Shown here piece by piece: positions 1 through 10,386 of a stretch of DNA of 58,241 nt; positions within the stretch are counted from its first letter, which is position 1, and every line of letters begins with the position of its first letter. A program made the translations under genes and the position numbers. The notes under the pieces were generated by a model. It saw only the letters and a list, made by a program, of their open reading frames with translations. It searched no databases and was not told the origin of the DNA. The stretch is from an uncultured Reyranella sp. (GTDB lineage Bacteria > Pseudomonadota > Alphaproteobacteria > Reyranellales > Reyranellaceae). The stretch is from the NCBI GenBank assembly GCA_937919085.1, contig CALFRN010000127.1, positions 1 through 58,241 on the forward strand, read 5' to 3'.

Positions 1-602
1 CCGATATGGGCAGTCCAGGCGACCGGATCGCCGCCGGCACCCGGTGTGCCGCCAAAGACGCCGAAGAAGACGTTGATGGCGATCCAGACAACGGCGACCG
101 GCAGCAGCGACGTCAGGCTGCCGACGTACCGCATCAGCATCAGGACGGCACCGAACACGCCACTGATGGAACCGGACGCACCGACCACCGGATCCATCGA
201 GTCGGGAAAGAAGAAGACGTGGACGAAGCCGGCAAACACCCCGGCAGAAAGGTAGAACAGGATGAAACGGCGAGTCCCCAGCATGCGCACCACCGGCACA
301 CCGAAGGCGGCCAGCATCACCATGTTGATGCCGAGATGCACCCAGCCGCCATGCAGGAACTGGTAGGTGATCGGCGCCATCAGCAGCGACAGCAGGTCGG
401 CACCGGCGCCCGACGTATAGGCGGCCGGCACAAGGCCGAATTGCTGGATGATGTCGAGATCGGCCGCATCGCCCAGGATTTCGCGGACGAGCTGGACCGC
501 CACGTTGATGCCGATCAGCCACACCAGCACGGGCGGCAGGTTGATCGCCCGTCCGCCGGCCCCGCGTTGCGGCCCGGGCTGGTGGCTCTCGTCGAAAGGC
601 AT
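1..602 (-). CDS. Rhomboid family intramembrane serine protease (partial)
   Basis: The frame starts with ATG at 602 and runs off the left edge, so the C-terminus is missing; about 200 residues are visible. The protein begins with a short Pro/Gly-rich cytoplasmic leader and then hydrophobic segments. The GASG motif (read as VVGASGSISG, near residue 127) is the rhomboid GxSG catalytic-serine signature, and the preceding HGGWVHLGINM stretch fits the conserved histidine-asparagine segment of the family. The second catalytic histidine would lie beyond the edge. Rhomboids cleave transmembrane substrates inside the inner membrane; the substrate here cannot be inferred. It reads away from argG, on the same strand, 63 bases downstream of the argG stop codon. 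Confidence 0.88.
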   Translation of the reverse strand, partial: MPFDESHQPGPQRGAGGRAINLPPVLVWLIGINVAVQLVREILGDAADLDIIQQFGLVPAAYTSGAGADLLSLLMAPITYQFLHGGWVHLGINMVMLAAFGVPVVRMLGTRRFILFYLSAGVFAGFVHVFFFPDSMDPVVGASGSISGVFGAVLMLMRYVGSLTSLLPVAVVWIAINVFFGVFGGTPGAGGDPVAWTAHI

Positions 603-665
603 CCAGAACTCCGTTATCGGGTGAGACTAGCCGTCGCAGCTTGCCCGCGCACCGTCCTTATCGGT

Positions 666-1922
<1,257 letters not shown>

Positions 1923-2037
1923 GGCTCGCCTCGTCGCCGTCGGTGTCTGTTCCGTGAAAGCGCGCGAATATAGCGACCGACCCCGTCCGGGCAAGCGGCC
2001 GTAAAGTTGCTATAGTGCGACCCTAGATTAACTCATC

Positions 2038-3069
2038 ATGCCAACCGCCATCGATCGCCTGACCTACGCCGCCCGCCAGACCGCGCGGGTCGCCTGGTAT
2101 GCCGGCCACTATGCAGCAGGCCGGCGCCTGCTGAAGCCGATGCCCAAGCCCGACTTTCCCATCGGGCCCACCCCCAGCCGCGCCGAGCTGACCGCCGACA
2201 TGCGCGCACTGTTCGAGCGCGAATGGCGCGACATCGCCGCCGGCCTGTTTCCGGCACCGCGGGCACTGGGGCCGGAGCCCGCCGAGTTCCTGCGCCGCAG
2301 CCTGCGCTATTTCCGCGACCTGCCGCAGGTCGACGCCCGGCGCCACGGCACGCTCGACGACGCGCTGCCACCGGGCAGCCAAGCCGACGGCCTGCCCGAC
2401 TACTACCGCCAGAACTTCCATTTCCAGAGCGACGGCTGGCTTTCGGAGCACTCGGCCGCACTCTACGACACGCAAGTCGAGGTTCTGTTCACCGGCGCCG
2501 CCGACGCCATGCGCCGGCGCGCGCTGGCACCGATCGCCACTTGGCTGCAGCAACGCAACCAGCGTGACGTCCGCGGCCTCGACGTCGGCTGCGGCACCGG
2601 GCGCCTGCTGGCATCCCTGCACGGCGCCTGGCCCGGCCTGAGGCTCACCGGCATCGACCTCAGCGCGCCCTATCTCGAGGAAGCGCGCCGCCTGATCGGC
2701 CGCACCGCGCGTGTGAAATTGAGCGAAGGCGCGGCGGAGAAACTACCGTTCCAAGATACGAGCCTCGACCTCGTCGTCTCCTCGTTCCTGCTACACGAGC
2801 TGCCGAACGAGATCCGCGCGCACGTTCTGGCCGAGATGGCGCGCGTGCTGAAGCCCGACGGCCTGGTCGTGATCGTGGATTCACTGCAGAAGGGCGACCG
2901 TCCCGAATGGGACGGCCTGCTTGATCTCTTCCCTCATTACTTCCACGAGCCGTACTACGCGAAATATGTCGAAGGCAGCACCGAGGATTGGTGTGCTGCG
3001 GCTGGACTGACCCTTGTGCAAAGCGAGCGTGCTTTCCTGTCGAAGGTCGTCGCGGCTAAGCGGGCGTAA
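2038..3069 (+). CDS. Class I SAM-dependent methyltransferase
   Basis: A 343-residue protein with an N-terminal region of about 170 residues and a C-terminal Rossmann methyltransferase domain. SAM motif I is [11 protein letters not shown] at residues 181-191, followed by an acidic motif II (TGIDLS) and a motif-IV-like [13 protein letters not shown]. This places it in the Methyltransf_11/25 group; the substrate cannot be read from sequence. Its 3' end overlaps the 3' end of the convergent rlmN gene by 14 bases (3056-3069), so the two transcripts must be antisense to each other at their ends. A TATAGT hexamer at 2011-2016 may be the -10 element, but I see no good -35. Confidence 0.85.
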   Translation: MPTAIDRLTYAARQTARVAWYAGHYAAGRRLLKPMPKPDFPIGPTPSRAELTADMRALFEREWRDIAAGLFPAPRALGPEPAEFLRRSLRYFRDLPQVDARRHGTLDDALPPGSQADGLPDYYRQNFHFQSDGWLSEHSAALYDTQVEVLFTGAADAMRRRALAPIATWLQQRNQRDVRGLDVGCGTGRLLASLHGAWPGLRLTGIDLSAPYLEEARRLIGRTARVKLSEGAAEKLPFQDTSLDLVVSSFLLHELPNEIRAHVLAEMARVLKPDGLVVIVDSLQKGDRPEWDGLLDLFPHYFHEPYYAKYVEGSTEDWCAAAGLTLVQSERAFLSKVVAAKRA

Positions 3070-4210
3070 CGACCTTTTCACGCCGGCCGCGGAGGCTGGC
3101 GCTCTTGAGCTGGCCGCAGGCGGCGAAAATGTCCCGGCCTCTTGGCGTGCGAACCGGGGCGCTGAGACCACCATCGTTCACGATCTCGGCGAAGCGGTGG
3201 ATGCGGTTGTTGGAGCTGCACTCGTAGGGCGCACCCGGCCAGGGATTGAATGGAATCAAATTCACCTTGGCGTGGATCGGCGTCAGGAGCCGCACCAGCT
3301 CGCGTGCGTCGGCATCGCTGTCGTTGATACCCTTCAGCATCGCATATTCGAAGGTAATGCGCCGACTGTTGCGGGCACCGGGATAGTCGGCGCAGGCTTT
3401 CAGCAGCTCGACGATCGGCCACTTCTTGTTGATCGGCACCAGCGTGTCGCGCACCTCGTCGCTCACGGCATGCAACGACACCGCCAGGTTCACATCGAGC
3501 GCCTCGCCAACTTTGGGGATCATCGGCACAACGCCGGAGGTCGACAGCGTGATGCGGCGGCGGCTGAGCGCAATGCCCTGATCGTCCATGGCGATCCTGA
3601 GCGCGGTAGCGACGTTGTCGAAATTGTAGAGCGGCTCGCCCATGCCCATCATGACGATGTTGGAGAGCATGCGCTGGGCGTCGGCGGTCGGCGTCGGCCA
3701 TTCGCCGTAGCTGTCGCGCGCCACCATGAACTGGCCGACGATTTCCGCGGCCGAAAGATTGCGCACCAGCGGCTGGGTGCCGGTGTGACAGAAACTGCAG
3801 GTGAGCGTGCAGCCGACCTGGCTCGACACGCACACCGAGCCACGGTCCTCTTCGGGAATGTTGACCGTCTCGGCCTCGTTGCCGTCGGCAAAGCGCAGCA
3901 GCCACTTTCGGGTGCCGTCGACCGAACGCTGTTCGGTGACGATCCCGGGCCGGTCGACGACAAAAAGCTCGGCCAGCCGCTCACGCGTCTTCTTGGCGAT
4001 GTTGGTCATCAGGCCGAAATCGGTGACGCCATGCCAATAGATCCACTGCCAGACCTGGCGGGCGCGGAACGGTTCGAGACCGGCCTCGACCAGGGCCTGC
4101 TTCATCTCCTCGCGCGACAGGCCGACCAGACTGCGGCGCAGGTCGTTGCGGCCGTGCGCGAGGGCGTTCGGCTCTACGATCTGAAGCGGTTCGGTGGGCA
4201 GGAGGGCCAT
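3056..4210 (-). CDS. rlmN: 23S rRNA (adenine2503-C2)-methyltransferase RlmN
   Basis: A 384-residue radical-SAM enzyme that methylates C2 of A2503 in 23S rRNA and A37 in some tRNAs. The radical-SAM cluster motif is CxxxCxxC at Cys134, Cys138 and Cys141 ([12 protein letters not shown]), and the C-terminal catalytic cysteine sits in [10 protein letters not shown] close to the end, so the two-cysteine mechanism is intact. The ATG at 4210 gives MALLPTEP and a normal family length; the open frame continues upstream into the neighbouring RNA methyltransferase gene, but there is no matching family sequence there. It follows that TrmH-type gene by 53 bases on the same strand, so the two may form an RNA-modification operon. 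Confidence 0.96.
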   Translation of the reverse strand: MALLPTEPLQIVEPNALAHGRNDLRRSLVGLSREEMKQALVEAGLEPFRARQVWQWIYWHGVTDFGLMTNIAKKTRERLAELFVVDRPGIVTEQRSVDGTRKWLLRFADGNEAETVNIPEEDRGSVCVSSQVGCTLTCSFCHTGTQPLVRNLSAAEIVGQFMVARDSYGEWPTPTADAQRMLSNIVMMGMGEPLYNFDNVATALRIAMDDQGIALSRRRITLSTSGVVPMIPKVGEALDVNLAVSLHAVSDEVRDTLVPINKKWPIVELLKACADYPGARNSRRITFEYAMLKGINDSDADARELVRLLTPIHAKVNLIPFNPWPGAPYECSSNNRIHRFAEIVNDGGLSAPVRTPRGRDIFAACGQLKSASLRGRREKVVTPA

Positions 4211-4263
4211 GTTGCGGCTGAGATAGGCGCCGCCGGTCCGCGGCGCAACCTGGGCAACCCAAC

Positions 4264-4824
4264 CTACTGTTTCAAAAGTGCTTTTTGCCGCATCCTTTGA
4301 CGGCGCTTGTACATCGGCTCGCCGAAACTCGGCACTTCGACCAGTTCGGTGGGGGCACCTTCGGCGACCGGCCGGGGCGCGTGCCGGCCGAGGCTCTGGA
4401 GCCGGTCGTACATGACCAACGCTCCGGCGACTCCAAGGTTGACCGAAAACCGGGTCGGAATGCGCACGACGTAGTCGCACAGCGACTGAACATCGGCAGA
4501 CAGGCCCTCGCGCTCGGCGCCCAGGATATACGCCGCCTGGCGGGGATGGCGGAAGCTCGGCAGCTCAATGGCGTCGTCGGTGATTTCGATGCCGACCAGC
4601 CGGCAACCAAGCGGCAGGCGAAACGTCGGGAGGTCGGCGAAATGGTAGGTCGGCACCGACCTCGGGGTGTCCGAAGTGTCGCTGGCGGCGCCCTCGCGGC
4701 GGTTGTAGTGCGTCCGCAAGGTAAAGACGAAGGCGGCACCGAAGGCATGGGCGGTGCGGAACAAGGTGCCGACATTCACGGCCTTGCTCGCCCCTTCGAT
4801 TCCGATGCCGAAATAGCCTTTCAT
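4264..4824 (-). CDS. TrmH/SpoU-family RNA 2'-O-methyltransferase
   Basis: A 186-residue SPOUT-class RNA methyltransferase. The SpoU motifs are visible: a motif-1-like [14 protein letters not shown] near residue 20, motif 2 as [10 protein letters not shown] near residue 105, and motif 3 as [20 protein letters not shown] near residue 125, which together build the trefoil-knot SAM pocket. There is no separate N-terminal RNA-binding domain, so it resembles a short TrmH/TrmL-like enzyme. The ATG at 4824 was chosen because the protein then begins [11 protein letters not shown], directly ahead of motif 1; the frame remains open upstream to 4944. It is divergent from the methyltransferase gene at 4908, with 83 bases between the start codons. 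Confidence 0.9.
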   Translation of the reverse strand: MKGYFGIGIEGASKAVNVGTLFRTAHAFGAAFVFTLRTHYNRREGAASDTSDTPRSVPTYHFADLPTFRLPLGCRLVGIEITDDAIELPSFRHPRQAAYILGAEREGLSADVQSLCDYVVRIPTRFSVNLGVAGALVMYDRLQSLGRHAPRPVAEGAPTELVEVPSFGEPMYKRRQRMRQKALLKQ

Positions 4825-4907
4825 GACCGGGCGATTTGTTGCACTAATTAATTGCAGGCGTTGCTGTCCCCCGGGTAGCGGCCCGCTCGTCGTTAAACAA
4901 GGCCATA

Positions 4908-6158
4908 ATGACCGTTCCGTCGCCGCAGGAAGTCGTTCGCGCACAGTACGAGGCGTTGCCCTACCCGCCGCGGGACCCGCGCGACGAGGCGGTCCGGCTG
5001 ATCACCGGAACTCCAAGTCACGTCCTCGAGATCAATCACTATCTCTTTTCGGGCCGGCTCAACTTCACCCGGCCCTTTCGCGCCCTGGTGGCCGGCGGCG
5101 GCACGGGTGATGCCTGCATCATGCTTGCCCAGCAGCTCGCCGACCGGCGCTGCCCGGGCGAGGTTGTCTATCTCGATCTCTCGACCTCCTCGCGGCAACT
5201 CTGCGAAGCCCGCGCCAAGGTCCGCGACCTGCGCAACATCCAGTTCCTCACCGGGTCCCTGCTCGACCTGCCATCGATGAACATCGGCCAGTTCGAATAC
5301 ATCGACTGCACCGGGGTGCTGCACCATCTGACCGAGCCGGCCGCCGGAATGCGTGCCCTGACCAGCGTCCTCCAACCCGAGGGCGGAATTGGCGTGATGC
5401 TCTACGGCGAATACGGCCGCAGCGGCGTCTATCCCCTGCAGGAAATGCTGCGGACGCTGGCGCCGCCGTCTATGGCGCTGGAGGACCGGCTGGCGATGGC
5501 CAAGCGCCTGATCCGCTTCCTGCCCACCACGAACCTGTTTCGCCGCAACCCCTACATCAACGATCACGTCACCGGCGGCGATGCCGGCCTCTACGATCTC
5601 GTGCTCCACAGCTGCGACCGTGCCTTCACCGTCCCCGACATCGGGACCATGGCGGCCAGTGCCGGCCTGCGGGTCGTGGCCTTTCTCGAACCGGTGCGTT
5701 ACGAGCCCGCGACCTACATGAGCGACCCGGTGATTTCCCGGCAGATGAGTTCGCTGCCGCTGCTCGAACGCGCCGCCTTCGCCGAGCGGCTCTCGGGCAA
5801 CCTGCGCACCCATGTCTTCTATGCCACGCGGGCCGGCTTCGACACGGTGGCCCGGCCCGAGGACACGTCGGCCATTCCGGTGCTGCGCGACATGGATGCG
5901 CTGAAGCTGGCGGCCGGCCTTCAGCCCGGCGCACCCCTGGTCGCCAATCTCGACGGCTTCCCATGGCGCGCCCAGCTGCCGTCGCTGGCTCCCCGCATCA
6001 TCTCCCAGATCGACGGCCGCAAGTCGGTCGCGGAAATCTACACCGCACTGGGAGCCCAGGGCGGCCTGCCGCAGTGGGAGGATTTCTACGCCCAGTTCGA
6101 GGACCTCTACGTCAAGCTGAACGGCGTCAACCACCTGCTGCTGCGTTTTCGCACCTGA
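4908..6158 (+). CDS. Class I SAM-dependent methyltransferase
   Basis: A 416-residue protein. SAM-binding motif I is VAGGGTGDA at residues 61-69, with an acidic VYLDLS strand following and a motif-IV region FEYIDCTGVLHHL. The N-terminal YEALPYPPRDP leader is typical of a group of bacterial methyltransferases of unknown substrate. The final ~100 residues form a second region (LAPRIISQIDGRKSVAEIY) that resembles the small PqqD/HTH-like modules attached to some methyltransferases; this is an inference. The next gene, an EamA transporter, begins 7 bases after the stop, so the two are probably cotranscribed. Confidence 0.83.
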   Translation: MTVPSPQEVVRAQYEALPYPPRDPRDEAVRLITGTPSHVLEINHYLFSGRLNFTRPFRALVAGGGTGDACIMLAQQLADRRCPGEVVYLDLSTSSRQLCEARAKVRDLRNIQFLTGSLLDLPSMNIGQFEYIDCTGVLHHLTEPAAGMRALTSVLQPEGGIGVMLYGEYGRSGVYPLQEMLRTLAPPSMALEDRLAMAKRLIRFLPTTNLFRRNPYINDHVTGGDAGLYDLVLHSCDRAFTVPDIGTMAASAGLRVVAFLEPVRYEPATYMSDPVISRQMSSLPLLERAAFAERLSGNLRTHVFYATRAGFDTVARPEDTSAIPVLRDMDALKLAAGLQPGAPLVANLDGFPWRAQLPSLAPRIISQIDGRKSVAEIYTALGAQGGLPQWEDFYAQFEDLYVKLNGVNHLLLRFRT

Positions 6159-6165
6159 GCCGGCG

Positions 6166-7110
6166 ATGAACGGCCACCTCCTGGCCATCGCGCTCGGCAA
6201 CTCGCTGCTGTGGTCACTTTACCTGCTGCTGACCCGCCACGTCGTAAGCGGCGCCCAGCTCGACGCCTGGGCCTACACGCTGGTGCAGCTGCTGAGCGCC
6301 GGCCTCGTCATGCTGTGGCTCGGCCGGCGGACGGCCGGCAGCTGGTCCGGCCTGCTGGCACCCTGGACGGTCGCCTATGCCTTCATGCGCGTCATCATCA
6401 ACGGCGCAACGTCGGCCGCCATCGTCTGGCTCGCCGTGACGCAGAGCACGCTGCTCGCGACCATGAGCGTCCTAATCGGCGCTGCCGCCGGCTGGATGTT
6501 GACGCGGCGCGCGCCAGCGCGGGGCGACTGGCCGGGCCTCGCCCTTCTGGCCGTCGGCATCGCGGCGTTTGCGGCGGCGCTGGTGTCGGACACGGCGTGG
6601 CGCGGCATGCTCTGGCTGATCGTGTCGGAAACGACGGCGGTCGCGGCGTCGTGGATGATCGCCTATCACCCGCGCAACCGCCTGACCGATCTGGCGGCGC
6701 GCAGTCGCTTCACCGGCGAGATCCTGGTGGCGGCGTCGCTCGCCTTCATCCTCGTCTGGTCGCTGGCCGGACTGGCCGGATTGATGGCCTCGCCGTGGAC
6801 CGGTGCCGGCGACGCCTTCGGCCGGATCGAACTGTGGTTCTATGCCGTGCTGGCGGGCCTGCTGTTCCGCGCGCCCGGAACCTGGCTCGGCTTCTGGACC
6901 ATCAACACGACGGGCGTGCAGACATACCTGATCGCCCTTACCGCGATGCCGTTCTTCGTCATCGCGCTGGAGGCCGTCGCCGCGCACCTGGGCTGGCTCG
7001 CGCCGCCCGGCCTGTCGACGGCGGAGTGGCTGGCTGCCGCGATCATTCTGGCCGGCGCGGTCTGGCTCATCGCCGTCCGCCTGAAGGCGCTGCCCGACGC
7101 GGTTAGCTGA
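6166..7110 (+). CDS. EamA/DMT-superfamily membrane transporter
   Basis: A 314-residue polytopic membrane protein with about ten hydrophobic segments, the usual size for the drug/metabolite transporter superfamily. The two-fold repeat of five helices is suggested by matching hydrophobic blocks before and after about residue 155. Members export amino acids, metabolites or drugs; nothing here identifies the substrate. It starts 7 bases after the preceding methyltransferase gene and ends 27 bases before the convergent dehydrogenase gene. An ATG with GCCGGCG just upstream was taken as the start; the ribosome-binding site is weak and the gene may depend on translation of its neighbour. Confidence 0.8.
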   Translation: MNGHLLAIALGNSLLWSLYLLLTRHVVSGAQLDAWAYTLVQLLSAGLVMLWLGRRTAGSWSGLLAPWTVAYAFMRVIINGATSAAIVWLAVTQSTLLATMSVLIGAAAGWMLTRRAPARGDWPGLALLAVGIAAFAAALVSDTAWRGMLWLIVSETTAVAASWMIAYHPRNRLTDLAARSRFTGEILVAASLAFILVWSLAGLAGLMASPWTGAGDAFGRIELWFYAVLAGLLFRAPGTWLGFWTINTTGVQTYLIALTAMPFFVIALEAVAAHLGWLAPPGLSTAEWLAAAIILAGAVWLIAVRLKALPDAVS

Positions 7111-7137
7111 AGAACCCTTGGCGTCCCCCGTTCGGCG

Positions 7138-8139
7138 TCATGCCGGCTTATTGTTCAATACATCGGGATTCAGCAGGTTGATCGGCTTGCCGTCCAGCCA
7201 GGCCTCGATGTCCTCGATCGTACCGTCGTAGAAGTGGCGATAGCTGTCCTCGACGACATATCCCAGGTGCGGGATCAGCGTGATGTTGTCGAGCTTGGTG
7301 AAGGGATGATCGGCGGACATCGGCTCCTTGTCGTAGACGTCGAGGCCGGCATGCATGATGGTACGGTTCTTCAGGGCCGCGATCAGGGCCGCTTCGTCCA
7401 CGATCGGTCCGCGCGAGGTGTTCACCAGAATCGCGGTCTTCTTCATCCTGGCAAGGTCGGACGCACCGATCAGGCCGCGTGTGCGATCCGAAAGAGCGAG
7501 GTGGATCGACACGAAGTCCGATGTCGCCAGCAACTCGTCCTTGCTGACGTACTTGGCGCCGCCCGCTTCGGCCTTCTCGGGCGTGAGATTCTGGCTCCAG
7601 GCCACGACATCCATGCCAAAGGCCTTGCCATAGCGGGCCGCACGGCTGCCCAGCTTGCCGAGGCCGAGAACGCCCAGCCGCTTGCCCTCGAGCACGACCA
7701 TCTGTTCGATGCCGTCGTGCCACTTGCCCTGGCGCGCCAGCCGCTCGGCCTTGGCGAGATCGCGGGCGCACATCATCAGCAACGCCCAGCCGAGTTCCGC
7801 TGTCGGCGCGTTCGACCCGCCGCCCGGTGTCGTGGAGATGGGAATGCCGCGCTCGGTCGCCGCCTTGTCGTCGAGACTGGCCGCCCGCGCCCCAGTCAGG
7901 ACCATGAACTTGAGGTTGGGCAGCTTCTCGATCAGCGCCCGCGGAAAGGCGGTGCGCTCGCGCAGCAGCCCGAGGATCTGGAATGACGCCAGTTTTTGCG
8001 CTGCATCATCTGCCGAGGCAAACGGTTCGTGGAAGACCGTGATCTCGATGCCGCGCTTCTTCAGCCGGTCCCAGTCCGCCAGGCGCAGGGCGACCTTCTG
8101 GTAATCGTCGAGCAGGGCGAGCTTGATCGTTTGCGGCAT
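7138..8139 (-). CDS. D-2-hydroxyacid dehydrogenase family protein
   Basis: A 333-residue NAD-dependent dehydrogenase of the phosphoglycerate/2-hydroxyacid dehydrogenase family. The nucleotide-binding loop reads LGVLGLGKLGSRAA, the conserved substrate arginine sits in LVNTSRGPIVDE, the catalytic glutamate in DVYDKEP and the catalytic histidine in LIPHLGYV, so it should be active. It oxidises or reduces a 2-hydroxy/2-oxo acid not identifiable here. The ATG at 8139 has an AGGAAA ribosome-binding site; an in-frame GTG at 8154 lies on top of that site and is less likely. It is divergent from a TauD-type dioxygenase, with 54 bases between the two starts, and may share control with it. Confidence 0.9.
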   Translation of the reverse strand: MPQTIKLALLDDYQKVALRLADWDRLKKRGIEITVFHEPFASADDAAQKLASFQILGLLRERTAFPRALIEKLPNLKFMVLTGARAASLDDKAATERGIPISTTPGGGSNAPTAELGWALLMMCARDLAKAERLARQGKWHDGIEQMVVLEGKRLGVLGLGKLGSRAARYGKAFGMDVVAWSQNLTPEKAEAGGAKYVSKDELLATSDFVSIHLALSDRTRGLIGASDLARMKKTAILVNTSRGPIVDEAALIAALKNRTIMHAGLDVYDKEPMSADHPFTKLDNITLIPHLGYVVEDSYRHFYDGTIEDIEAWLDGKPINLLNPDVLNNKPA

Positions 8140-8147
8140 GGCGTTTC

Positions 8148-8188
8148 CTGACACATGATGAATTGGTGGCTACTATAGCCACGGGAGG
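8148..8188 (+). promoter_or_regulatory. Sigma70-type promoter with overlapping palindrome for the TauD-type gene
   Basis: A CTGACA -35 box (8148-8153) is followed by a 17-base spacer and a TACTAT -10 box (8171-8176), a near-consensus arrangement. A perfect interrupted palindrome, GTGGCTA-CTA-TAGCCAC (8166-8182), covers the -10 box, as a repressor operator would. A GGGAGG ribosome-binding site (8183-8188) precedes the ATG at 8194. The site sits in a 54-base gap between two divergent genes, so one regulator could control both. Confidence 0.6.
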
Positions 8189-8193
8189 CGGCC

Positions 8194-9078
8194 ATGAGCA
8201 TCACCATCGAGCCTTCCCATCCTGAATTCGTCACCGAGCTTTCCGGCATCGATCTCGCGCAACCGCTCGGCGCGGCCGACCGCGACGCCATCGAAGCCGC
8301 CATCAACCGATATGCCGTCGTCGTGTTCCGCGGCCAGGCCCTCGACGATCAGCAGCAGATCGCCTTCGCCGGTCATTTCGGGCCGATCCACGCCTCGGCG
8401 CAGAAGGCACGCCATCGCGGCATCAAGCACCGGCTGGAGTCCGACCAGATCGCCGACATTTCCAACCTCGATGGCGACGGCAAGGTTCTCGACCTCAACA
8501 ACCGGCGCCGCCTCGACTGGCTGGCCAATCGCCTGTGGCACACCGACGCCTCGTTCCGCGCCATTCCCGGTGCGCTCTCCATGCTCTACGCGCACATCGT
8601 GCCGGCCGAAGGCGGCGACACCGAATTCGCCGATATGCGCGCGGCCTACGATGCGCTGCCGGAGACGAAGAAGGCCGAGCTCGAGGGCCTGGTCGCCGAG
8701 CATTCGATCTGGCATTCGCGCGGCCAGCTCGGCGTCACCAAATACACGCCGGAGGAAATCGCCAGCCTGCCGCCGGTGCCGCAACGGGTCGTGCGCACCC
8801 ATCCCGGCTCCCGGCGCAAGACGCTCTACCTCGCCGCCCACGCCTCGCACATCCTCGGCATGCCGATCGCCGATGGGCGGCTGCTGCTGCTCGACCTGAT
8901 CGAGCATGCCACCCGGCCCAGGTTCGTGCATGCCCACACCTGGAAGCAGGGCGACCTGGTGATCTGGGACAATCGCTGCACCATGCACCGCGCCCGGCCG
9001 TTCGACACGACGCAGGTGCGCGACCTGCGCCGCGTCACCACCCGCGACGTCGCCTCGACGCTGGAACAGGCGGCCTGA
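8194..9078 (+). CDS. TauD/TfdA-family 2-oxoglutarate-dependent dioxygenase
   Basis: A 294-residue Fe(II)/2-oxoglutarate dioxygenase. The metal-binding HxD is His116/Asp118 (WHTDASF), the distal histidine is His265 in TMHRARPFD, and an arginine for 2-oxoglutarate lies near residues 275-280 (RDLRRVT). Overall pattern and length are closest to TfdA/TauD enzymes that hydroxylate sulfonates, aryloxyacetates or similar acids; the substrate is unknown. The ATG at 8194 follows a GGGAGG ribosome-binding site. It lies divergent to a 2-hydroxyacid dehydrogenase, which could process a product, but that is inference. A terminator follows at 9134-9151. Confidence 0.92.
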   Translation: MSITIEPSHPEFVTELSGIDLAQPLGAADRDAIEAAINRYAVVVFRGQALDDQQQIAFAGHFGPIHASAQKARHRGIKHRLESDQIADISNLDGDGKVLDLNNRRRLDWLANRLWHTDASFRAIPGALSMLYAHIVPAEGGDTEFADMRAAYDALPETKKAELEGLVAEHSIWHSRGQLGVTKYTPEEIASLPPVPQRVVRTHPGSRRKTLYLAAHASHILGMPIADGRLLLLDLIEHATRPRFVHAHTWKQGDLVIWDNRCTMHRARPFDTTQVRDLRRVTTRDVASTLEQAA

Positions 9079-9133
9079 CGAGCCACCGCCTGAGAGGGCC
9101 GTCTGAGGGGCCTCGGTGACTCCACCCAGGGCC

Positions 9134-9151
9134 GCCGGAAACCGGCTTTTT
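9134..9151 (+). terminator. Rho-independent terminator of the TauD-type gene
   Basis: GCCGG-AAA-CCGGC (9134-9146) forms a tight 5-bp hairpin directly followed by TTTTT, 55 bases after the dioxygenase stop codon and on its strand. The surrounding 384-base gap (9079-9462) contains no gene. It also holds a 9-bp inverted repeat, GGCACAGCT (9152-9160) with AGCTGTGCC (9185-9193), and, on the other strand, the candidate structured RNA listed at 9347-9446. Confidence 0.7.
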
Positions 9152-9346
9152 GGCACAGCTCCTTGTGCCACGATGTGTCGAAAAAGCTGTGCCAGAAACC
9201 GGCGCCAGGGCCTTGATCTAACTGGGCAATCGCCCCCCGACGAACTGTGCCGCCGGGCCTCGCCGCCAAGCCCGATGCGTGTCCGGAAAATGACTGCCGC
9301 ACCGGACCGCCGGCGGCCATTGGCAGGCCATGAAAAGGCCGGCCAC

Positions 9347-9446
9347 GAAAAACGCCCGAAACCGGAGGGCTTTCGGGCAGACCAGGTGGGGCGCCATAGT
9401 TTGTCCACCGTAGCGGAAAATCCAGCAAAACCTGCTGAAGTTGCAA
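9347..9446 (-). ncRNA. Candidate structured RNA / 3'-UTR element, copy 1
   Basis: Reading leftward, the element begins 16 bases after the panC stop codon with TTGCAACTTCAGCAGG (9446-9431). It then forms a CAGCA-GGTTT-TGCTG hairpin, a second stem using GGTGG and CCACC, and ends in a clear Rho-independent terminator: GCCCGAAA/TTTCGGGC (9378-9354) with the loop GCCCTCCGG, followed by GTTTTTC. The same 16-base start and the same order of hairpins occur at 34122-34035 after another minus-strand gene. It could be a 3'-UTR-derived small RNA or a shared terminator cassette. No separate promoter is obvious. Confidence 0.45.
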
Positions 9447-9462
9447 GTTTCGATTGTCGGTT

Positions 9463-10386
9463 TCAGCCGACGGCAATGTTGTCGATCAAGCGGGTGCGCC
9501 CCAGCCGCGCCGCGACGATCACGCGGGCCGGGCTGGCGACCCGCTCGAGCGGACGCAGGCTTTCGGCATCGACCACGGTGAGATACTCGACCTTGTCGAA
9601 GCCCGCTTCGAGCAGCGCCCTGGCCGCCGCCGCGGTCGCAGCGCTGCACGAGTCGCGGCCATCGCGAACCGCACCGGCGACCGCCGTCATCTGGCGATGA
9701 AGATGCAGCGCCGCCGTGCGCTCGGCGGTGCTGAGGTAACGGTTGCGCGACGACAGGGCGAGACCGTCGGGCTCGCGCACCGTCGGCATGCCGACGATCT
9801 CGACCGGCATGGCGAGATCGCGCACCATGGTCTTTATGACCTGGAGCTGCTGGAAATCCTTTTCGCCGAAATAGGCGCGATCGGGGCCCGCCATCATCAG
9901 GAGCTTCGTGACCACCGTCGCCACGCCATCGAAATGGCCGGGCCGGAACGGACCGCAGAGACCCTCGGTCACGCCCGTCACCTTGACCGTGGTCAGCATC
10001 GGCACGGGATACATCTCGTCCTTGTCCGGCGCGAAGACGATGCGGCAGCCCGCTGCCTCCAGCTTGGCGAAATCGCCGGCCTCGTCGCGCGGATAGGCGG
10101 CGAAGTCCTCGTTCGGCCCGAACTGGGTCGGGTTGACGAAGATCGAGGTCGCCGGCACGTCGCCGCGAGCCAGCGCACCCTTCACCAGGCTGACATGGCC
10201 CTCGTGCAATGCGCCCATGGTGGGCACCAGGCCGATGGTGCGGCCCACCGCCCGGAACGAAGCGACCGCCTTTCGCAATCCGGCAACGGTGCGCACCACC
10301 GCGAGGCGGTCCTGAGGTTGGCTGTCTCCGATTGTCACGCGATACGCTCCGCATCTGAAGGTTCCGAGGCGGACCTTGGCAATCAT
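9463..10386 (-). CDS. panC: Pantothenate synthetase
   Basis: Condenses pantoate and beta-alanine with ATP to make pantothenate, the coenzyme A precursor. The HIGH-class nucleotidyl-transferase motif is PTMGALHEGHVSLV, and downstream signatures (TSIFVNPTQFGPNEDF, the pantoate site GEKDFQQ, and LALSSRNRYLS) are all intact. The ATG at 10386 has a strong GGAGG ribosome-binding site six bases upstream and gives 307 residues. Family homology only begins around residue 33, so the GTG at 10338 (291 residues, with a weaker GGAG site) is a real alternative. No panB or panD is in the window. The gene is followed by the structured RNA/terminator element at 9347-9446. Confidence 0.95.
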   Translation of the reverse strand: MIAKVRLGTFRCGAYRVTIGDSQPQDRLAVVRTVAGLRKAVASFRAVGRTIGLVPTMGALHEGHVSLVKGALARGDVPATSIFVNPTQFGPNEDFAAYPRDEAGDFAKLEAAGCRIVFAPDKDEMYPVPMLTTVKVTGVTEGLCGPFRPGHFDGVATVVTKLLMMAGPDRAYFGEKDFQQLQVIKTMVRDLAMPVEIVGMPTVREPDGLALSSRNRYLSTAERTAALHLHRQMTAVAGAVRDGRDSCSAATAAAARALLEAGFDKVEYLTVVDAESLRPLERVASPARVIVAARLGRTRLIDNIAVG

